DNA from: UBA3478 sp038134285
Lineage (GTDB): Bacteria > Bacteroidota > Bacteroidia > Flavobacteriales > Flavobacteriaceae
Direction of reading: 5' to 3'
Assembly: GCA_038134285.1 (NCBI GenBank)
Contig: JAYPUW010000015.1
Span: 1 to 10,624 of the forward strand
Length of the DNA stretch: 10,624 nucleotides
Shown: in pieces, positions 7,002 to 10,624 of the stretch
Numbering within the stretch: position 1 is the first letter of the stretch
Layout: every line of letters starts with the position of its first letter
Position numbers and translations under genes: made by a program
The notes under the pieces: generated by a model
What the model was told of the DNA's origin: nothing
What the model saw: only the letters and a program-made list of their open reading frames with translations
Databases searched by the model: none

Positions 7002-8123
7002 TTATTTCAGTTGATTTATAAATTCTACAATTCTTTTGCATGCTTGCCCATCGCCATACGGATTATGCAGCTCACTCATTGATTTAAAACGAGCTTCATT
7101 TTCTAATAGATCTAAAGCTTCGCTTATTATTAACTCTTTATCAGTTCCAACCAGAAGAACAGTTCCTGCGTCCACAGCCTCTGGACGTTCCGTAGTATCT
7201 CGCATCACTAAGACTGGTTTTCCTAAACTTGGAGCTTCTTCTTGAACGCCTCCACTGTCGGTTATTATAATTTTAGATCTATTCATAAGCCATATAAAAT
7301 CTGGATAGGATAGAGGATCAATAAGTAAGATATTCTTCAGGTCTGATAAATGTCTATTTACCGGTTCTTGAACCTTTGGATTTAGATGAACAGGGTAGAT
7401 AATTTTAACCTCAGGTTTTTTTTCTGCAATTGCTCGAAGAGCTAAACAGATACGTTCAAATCCATCGCCATGATTTTCCCTTCGGTGTCCAGTCACAAGG
7501 ATAACCTCCTGACCATCTTTCAATTCTGATTTTATAAAATCTACTGTTGGATTTGAAAGATTTTCAACCCTGTTCACGCTATCCAATAAAGCGTCAATTA
7601 CTGTGTTCCCAGTAACTAAAATTGAATCATTCTCGATATTCTCCCTTTGAAGATTTTCTTTTGAAGTTGGAGTAGGGGCAAAATGATAATCACAAACCCT
7701 ACCTGCTATTTGTCGATTGATTTCTTCAGGAAATGGGGACAGCTTGTTAAAAGTTCTTAGACCTGCTTCAACATGACAAACTTTAGCACCTGAATAAAAA
7801 CTGGCTATAGATGAAGCCATTGTAGTGGTAGTGTCTCCATGTACGAATACATAATCAGGTGTATATTCCTCCAGTATAGGTTTCAAAGACTCTATAATCG
7901 TAGCAGTTAGGCCATATAAATTTTGACCTGGTTTCATAAGGTCTAGGTCATAATCGGGACTTATCTCAAAAAATTCGAGAACCTGATCTAACATTTCTCT
8001 GTGTTGAGCAGTTACACAAACTCGCGTTTCAAAATCGGACACATTTTTTTGAAATTCCTTAACTAAGGGCGCCATCTTTATGGCTTCTGGTCTCGTACCA
8101 AAAATGAGTAAAACTTTCTTCAT
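7002..8123 (-). CDS. wecB: UDP-N-acetylglucosamine 2-epimerase, non-hydrolysing
   Basis: A 373-residue GT-B-fold cytosolic enzyme interconverting UDP-GlcNAc and UDP-ManNAc. The family signature is complete: GTRPEAIKMAP (9-19), VHGDTTTTMA (94-103, Asp97), HVEAGLRT (117-124, Glu119), PFPEEINR (130-137), TGHRREN (211-217, His213) and, near residue 290, TDSGGVQEEAPSLGKPVL, which forms the UDP site. The residues matching the E. coli catalytic set (an Asp, two Glu and His213) are all there, so the protein should be active. Length matches the family (370-390). It starts 2 nt after the nucleotidyltransferase stop and is followed after 2 nt by the likely GTG start of wecC, so the two UDP-ManNAcA genes are tightly coupled. 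It diverts UDP-GlcNAc, also a likely substrate of the WecA-like enzyme upstream, into an acidic sugar. Confidence 0.97.
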   Translation of the reverse strand: MKKVLLIFGTRPEAIKMAPLVKEFQKNVSDFETRVCVTAQHREMLDQVLEFFEISPDYDLDLMKPGQNLYGLTATIIESLKPILEEYTPDYVFVHGDTTTTMASSIASFYSGAKVCHVEAGLRTFNKLSPFPEEINRQIAGRVCDYHFAPTPTSKENLQRENIENDSILVTGNTVIDALLDSVNRVENLSNPTVDFIKSELKDGQEVILVTGHRRENHGDGFERICLALRAIAEKKPEVKIIYPVHLNPKVQEPVNRHLSDLKNILLIDPLSYPDFIWLMNRSKIIITDSGGVQEEAPSLGKPVLVMRDTTERPEAVDAGTVLLVGTDKELIISEALDLLENEARFKSMSELHNPYGDGQACKRIVEFINQLK

Positions 8124-8125
8124 TC

Positions 8126-8551
8126 TTATCTACTAAGCAACCAACTGCTTGATTGTATTTTATCTCCAAGACCATCAATCAGCGCTATACCTACCTTTTC
8201 ACAAACAGGTCTCTCAGGAATGGTATCATTATTCTGATCTCCACCATTGGCAAAAGCTAGTTCAAATTCAGATCCATACTTCTCTGCAATCATTTGAAGG
8301 GTTGTACATACCGTTCGGTCCTCATCGATAGAGAGGATCGCTTTATCGACTGCCTTAATGTTTGAGACGATGATCATTCGCTCATCTTCCTTCTGAAACT
8401 CTTTACTTCCCTTTAAAGCTCTTTGATGATCGTTATTGACTATCACAAAAAGCTCATCGGCAAGTGCCTTGGCATTATTAAAATATTCCAAATGCCCTTT
8501 ATGAATAGGATTAAAGTAACCAGAAACAATCACTGCTTTTTTCTTTTCCAT
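8126..8551 (-). CDS. Cytidylyltransferase-like small nucleotidyltransferase (HxGH family), substrate unknown
   Basis: A 141-residue single-domain protein of the adenylyl/cytidylyltransferase superfamily (TagD, HldE C-terminal domain, PCT). The nucleotide-binding HxGH motif is HKGH at residues 17-20 within VSGYFNPIHKGHLEYF. A second active-site region, GDKIQSSS (129-136), stands where TagD and HldE have their RTxxxS/T-type motif, and ANGGDQNNDTIPE (101-113) is typical of one subgroup often auto-named 'heptose 1-phosphate adenylyltransferase'. Length is right for a stand-alone enzyme. It should transfer CMP or AMP to a phosphorylated small molecule to make an activated donor. Which one (glycerol phosphate, a heptose or another polyol) cannot be told: no kinase, phosphatase or matching transferase is nearby. 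It shares TAATG with the upstream cupin, so the pair is probably one functional unit. Confidence 0.85.
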   Translation of the reverse strand: MEKKKAVIVSGYFNPIHKGHLEYFNNAKALADELFVIVNNDHQRALKGSKEFQKEDERMIIVSNIKAVDKAILSIDEDRTVCTTLQMIAEKYGSEFELAFANGGDQNNDTIPERPVCEKVGIALIDGLGDKIQSSSWLLSR

Positions 8552-9063
8552 TAGTTTCTTTTAAAATCATCTTGAACACGAACAATATCTTCTTCATCGG
8601 ATGGAACTAAGTCCGTATGCTGCCATATTTCGGCTACAATCCCGTAATCGTCTAGTCCAATAACACGGTGACGTTCCCCTTGAGCGAGTCTTACCTGTTG
8701 ACCTTCCTTAAACTTCACCAATTCTCCTTCGGTGTCATCATCACTTCGTATAATACCAACCTCACCCTTATAAACCTGCCAGATTTCGGCACGACGATGG
8801 TGGTACTGCCAAGAGAGACGTGCTTCGGGTTTTACAATCAGAATCTTTGGGCTAAGCTTACCTTCAACGCGAAGGGTATCCACATCAATTCCATCAAAAA
8901 ATCGATTCGCAAAATTTTGAGCTTCTTCCTCCTTAATAACTAAAAAAGCACCCCATGGGCGCTCAAAGTCTTTTGCTACGATGGTGAAGCCGTAGCTCTC
9001 TATTTCTTCTTGTATTTCTTTGTATCTCTCCTCACTCATTCTTTGAAAAAAATGATTAATCAA
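8551..9063 (-). CDS. Cupin protein related to type II phosphomannose isomerase C-terminal domain
   Basis: A 170-residue soluble cupin. RPWGAF (35-40) and SWQYHHRRAEIWQVYKG (84-100) correspond to the RPWG and QxHxxRxEHW motifs of type II mannose-6-phosphate isomerases and the C-terminal half of ManC. Candidate metal ligands are Gln86, His88, Glu93 and His132. The N-terminal guanylyltransferase half of ManC is absent, so it cannot make GDP-mannose itself. An isomerase producing mannose-6-phosphate for the Gmd branch is possible, but the tight TAATG link to a nucleotidyltransferase suggests it may instead supply or check that enzyme's substrate. Relatives are often auto-named phosphoheptose isomerase on weak grounds. 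Start: the ATG at 9063 gives the full frame; Met9 (ATG at 9039) is an alternative, and the first eight residues look unconserved. It is the first gene after the 156-nt gap, with a candidate promoter upstream. Confidence 0.82.
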   Translation of the reverse strand: MINHFFQRMSEERYKEIQEEIESYGFTIVAKDFERPWGAFLVIKEEEAQNFANRFFDGIDVDTLRVEGKLSPKILIVKPEARLSWQYHHRRAEIWQVYKGEVGIIRSDDDTEGELVKFKEGQQVRLAQGERHRVIGLDDYGIVAEIWQHTDLVPSDEEDIVRVQDDFKRN

Positions 9064-9219
9064 TTTTATGTCAATCCCTTTTTATAGTGTCCCGTTTGTA
9101 CCACTTTCAACTACTGCTGGTAGGTCCACTCGTGGCTTTTTACCTTTTTATTTTTGCGAATTTAAGGCTATTAACGGTGCCTTTCAAACTTCTCACCCTT
9201 AAAGATAATGGAATCCGGT
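9064..9219 (-). promoter_or_regulatory. Intergenic gap with a candidate promoter for the cupin-to-acyltransferase run
   Basis: This is the only sizeable gap inside the minus-strand gene run. Read on the minus strand it contains TTTG (9188-9185), then 20 nt, then TAAATTCG (9164-9157). This resembles the Bacteroidota vegetative promoter, TTTG about 20 nt before TAnnTTTG, with one mismatch in the -7 box. It would give a leader of about 85-90 nt. Two short inverted repeats follow (CCACTCGTGG at 9126-9135; CTAC-TGCTG-GTAG at 9111-9123), too weak to call a terminator. No convincing reading frame fills the gap. The cluster may therefore be transcribed both from the promoter before the WecA-like gene and from here. 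Confidence 0.4.
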
Positions 9220-10368
9220 TTAGGGCAGTAATGTTCTTAGTACACTCGATAGCTTCTGAAACCCTTGTCCATTTTCTCCGAGCTTTCTAGTGACATTCGC
9301 ACTAAAGAACATGGCAGCATACGTACTATACAAACAAAGCACAAATAAATGCTGCGCAATCGGTCCTAAATTATTTACCCCAATATATCCTAAAATGGCA
9401 ATCACCTGCAGCATTCCCAAACAGAACGTTGCCTGCTTATGAGAGAGCCCTTTATCCAACAACAAATGATGCATATGATTGCGATCAGCCACCCAGGGCT
9501 TTTGACCGTTGGATAGACGTATCACTATAATGCGTAGGGTATCTAATACTGGTATCACTAAAACACTTAGGATAAAAATTACGGCGTTTTGAGGCACGAA
9601 AAAAGGATCGGGAGTTATAGGCTGCCCTGCAACAATAATGAGCGAATTAACCGCTAAGATAAATCCAATTACCAGCGACCCTGTATCTCCCATAAACATC
9701 TTACGTTTAGGGCTTGCAAAGTTCCAAGTCAAAAAGCTGATTAGGGCTCCAATCATGGCTGCCATAATCACCGATAGAAATACGTTGTCATTTACATAAT
9801 AGTAAACACCAAATACGCTAAAGGCTACAATTGCGATAATGCCCGCTAGACCATCAATACCATCAATCAGATTATAAGCATTAACCAGAAATACGATAAA
9901 TCCTAAGGAAATTAAAAACCCACCTATTGGGGTTACTTCTTCAATTCCAAAGAATCCTGAGAGATGAGTAACGGTAAGCTCAGAATTTAGAAGCACTAGA
10001 ACTGCGGTTCCAATTTGAACGAGTAGTTTAGTTCTAGCCGAGGTACCCATTAAATCGTCTTTTAATCCTGACATAAAAAGAATAAAGGCAGATAAGACTA
10101 CAAAACCAATGGAATGAGATGATCCAATACCTACCATGGTGAGCGCGGCGCAAACAAAAACTACAAATAATGAAATACCACCAAAGGCTGGGATAGGAGT
10201 AGAGTGTGAACTGCGATGGTTCACCTCAGCAAACAGTTCTTTTCGTTTTGCAATAATCAGCGCTTTTTTGGAAAAGAATTGATTGATTACAAAACTCATT
10301 AGTAATGCCAGCAGAAGACATACCTCGAGGTTTTCTCTTAAAAAGTTTAGAATGAACTGCTCATTCAT
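9220..10368 (-). CDS. wecA: Undecaprenyl-phosphate GlcNAc-1-phosphate transferase-like initiating enzyme (WecA/MraY family)
   Basis: A 382-residue inner-membrane protein with about 10-11 helices that transfers a sugar-1-phosphate from a UDP-sugar to undecaprenyl phosphate, the first step of repeat-unit synthesis. Family motifs appear in order on the cytoplasmic loops: PAFGGISLF (60-68), GLKDDLMG (101-108, the Asp pair), VNAYNLIDGIDGLAG (162-176), FMGDTGSL (225-232, Asp228) and the basic loop DRNHMHHLLL (295-304), the HxHH-type motif that separates WecA/TagO enzymes from MraY. The substrate is probably UDP-GlcNAc, as for WecA, though WbpL-like use of other N-acetyl sugars cannot be excluded. 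The C-terminal tail (about 360-382) is hydrophilic. It is the first gene after the divergent intergenic region, has a TAnnTTTG box just upstream, and is separated by 156 nt from the rest of the cluster, so it may be a more conserved gene than those downstream. Confidence 0.93.
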   Translation of the reverse strand: MNEQFILNFLRENLEVCLLLALLMSFVINQFFSKKALIIAKRKELFAEVNHRSSHSTPIPAFGGISLFVVFVCAALTMVGIGSSHSIGFVVLSAFILFMSGLKDDLMGTSARTKLLVQIGTAVLVLLNSELTVTHLSGFFGIEEVTPIGGFLISLGFIVFLVNAYNLIDGIDGLAGIIAIVAFSVFGVYYYVNDNVFLSVIMAAMIGALISFLTWNFASPKRKMFMGDTGSLVIGFILAVNSLIIVAGQPITPDPFFVPQNAVIFILSVLVIPVLDTLRIIVIRLSNGQKPWVADRNHMHHLLLDKGLSHKQATFCLGMLQVIAILGYIGVNNLGPIAQHLFVLCLYSTYAAMFFSANVTRKLGENGQGFQKLSSVLRTLLP

Positions 10369-10387
10369 AACGGTTGGGTTTGAGCTA

Positions 10388-10395
10388 CAAACTTA
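10388..10395 (-). promoter_or_regulatory. Bacteroidota-type -7 promoter box upstream of the WecA-like gene
   Basis: The minus strand reads TAAGTTTG, an exact match to the TAnnTTTG -7 element used by the main sigma factor of Bacteroidota, ending 19 nt before the ATG at 10368. That would give a very short leader of about 10-15 nt. No good TTTG -33 element is seen at the expected distance (AATG at 20-nt spacing), so the upstream element is weak or the promoter needs an activator. Its position at the head of the gene run supports it as the operon promoter. Confidence 0.5.
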
Positions 10396-10515
10396 AGTAA
10401 AATAAGGGGTTGCAGCATTCTCTTATTGTTAATTTAGGATGGTAATTGGTAAATTCGCTCCTTATTTAACGGAATATTATGGATTTCCGGTAGTTTATCG
10501 GTGTATTTTAAGGAT

Positions 10516-10539
10516 CTACTAAGGGTTTCACCCTAGTAG
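10516..10539. repeat. Imperfect inverted repeat (candidate operator or hairpin) between the divergent genes
   Basis: CTACTAAGGG, a 5-nt spacer TTTCA, then CCCTAGTAG: nine pairs with a single bulged A in the left arm. It sits 47 nt upstream of the plus-strand ATG at 10586 and about 120 nt upstream of the minus-strand -7 box. It lacks a run of T on either side, so an intrinsic terminator is unlikely. A binding site for a dimeric regulator acting on one or both divergent genes, or a leader hairpin of the plus-strand mRNA, are the open readings. No other copy was noticed in the window. Confidence 0.5.
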
Positions 10540-10585
10540 TTCATGAATATTGTGCCATATTTGTACTTCAAACAACAATCAACCC
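10540..10585 (+). promoter_or_regulatory. Possible promoter/leader of the divergent plus-strand gene
   Basis: CATATTTG (10556-10563) matches the TAnnTTTG -7 element except for the first base and ends 22 nt before the ATG at 10586. No TTTG -33 element is seen at the right distance. The remaining leader is AC-rich (caaacaacaatcaaccc) with no Shine-Dalgarno sequence, typical of Bacteroidota. The call is tentative. Confidence 0.3.
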
Positions 10586-10624
10586 ATGCGAAAGCTACTG
10601 TTTGGACTATTTAGTCTATTATTT
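10586..10624 (+). CDS. Start of a divergent gene with a signal-peptide-like N-terminus, cut by the window edge
   Basis: ATG at 10586 opens a frame of 13 codons reading MRKLLFGLFSLLF to the end of the window. Two basic residues followed by a hydrophobic run is the classic start of a secretory signal peptide (or first membrane helix), so the product is probably exported. An AC-rich, SD-free leader and a near-consensus -7 box precede it. Nothing can be said of its function; it may not belong to the polysaccharide cluster because it is transcribed away from it. Confidence 0.5.
   Translation, partial: MRKLLFGLFSLLF

Noticed and set aside
7036..7245. Plus-strand frame antisense to wecB
   Set aside because: Shadow of the conserved UDP-binding region of wecB on the other strand.
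8149..8331. Plus-strand frame antisense to the nucleotidyltransferase
   Set aside because: Fully inside a gene with clear catalytic motifs; no independent evidence.
8668..8943. 91-codon plus-strand frame antisense to the PMI-like cupin
   Set aside because: The cupin on the minus strand has metal-ligand motifs; this frame has none.
9083..9110. Minus strand GAAAGTGGTACAAACGGGAC, reminiscent of the GTGGTACA-type ends of some IS21-like elements in Bacteroidota
   Set aside because: Only one copy, no partner end, no target-site duplication and no transposase in the window. The similarity is from memory and too short to support a mobile-element remnant.
9111..9135. Possible intrinsic terminator from short inverted repeats (CTAC/GTAG and CCAC/GTGG) after the WecA-like gene
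   Set aside because: Stems of only 4 bp, and the T-rich run following them lies on the plus strand, where no gene needs terminating; not a credible terminator for the minus-strand operon.
9087..9290. 67-codon plus-strand open frame covering the gap upstream of the PMI-like cupin
   Set aside because: It overlaps the 3' end of the WecA-like gene antisense, has no family resemblance and no promoter or start signal; its hydrophobic content is what the T-rich strand would give by chance.

Overview
The window looks like part of a surface-polysaccharide (O-antigen or capsule type) biosynthesis locus from a member of the Bacteroidota, probably a flavobacterium- or cytophaga-like organism. The reasons are AT-rich DNA, near absence of Shine-Dalgarno sequences, a TAnnTTTG-type -7 promoter box in front of the first operon gene, and the protein flavour. 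The genus cannot be told from this sequence. No RNA gene, CRISPR array, complete insertion sequence or replication origin was seen.

Layout, read in the direction of transcription (right to left on the minus strand). At the far right, 10586-10624 is the first 13 codons of a divergent plus-strand gene with a signal-peptide-like start. The 217-nt divergent region holds an imperfect inverted repeat and a good -7 box. Next comes a WecA/MraY-family initiating phosphosugar transferase (10368-9220). A 156-nt gap with a second possible promoter follows. After it is an almost gapless run: a phosphomannose-isomerase-like cupin (9063-8551), a small HxGH nucleotidyltransferase (8551-8126), UDP-GlcNAc 2-epimerase WecB (8123-7002), UDP-ManNAc dehydrogenase WecC (about 6999-5782), flippase Wzx (5781-4528), polymerase Wzy (4531-3266), a GT4 glycosyltransferase (3266-2151), GDP-mannose 4,6-dehydratase Gmd (2154-1123), an RmlC-fold sugar epimerase (1111-584), a small cupin (579-175) and the start of a left-handed beta-helix acyltransferase (182-1, cut by the window edge). 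Genes overlap by a few bases or are separated by 0-11 nt, so this looks like one polycistronic unit continuing to the left.

How the genes work together (inference from families): the WecA-like enzyme loads the first sugar phosphate onto undecaprenyl phosphate; WecB and WecC make UDP-ManNAcA, an acidic residue; Gmd makes GDP-4-keto-6-deoxy-mannose, which the epimerase, small cupin and acyltransferase, plus an aminotransferase or reductase not in the window, probably convert to a rarer deoxysugar; GT4 enzymes assemble the repeat unit; Wzx flips it and Wzy polymerises it. The cupin-nucleotidyltransferase pair has no assignable substrate.

Most of the window is a recognisable Wzx/Wzy-dependent locus rather than a new kind of system. 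The parts most worth checking are the epimerase, which keeps the RmlC catalytic residues but has Asn in place of one conserved active-site His and sits beside Gmd rather than dTDP-sugar genes, and the orphan cupin-nucleotidyltransferase pair.
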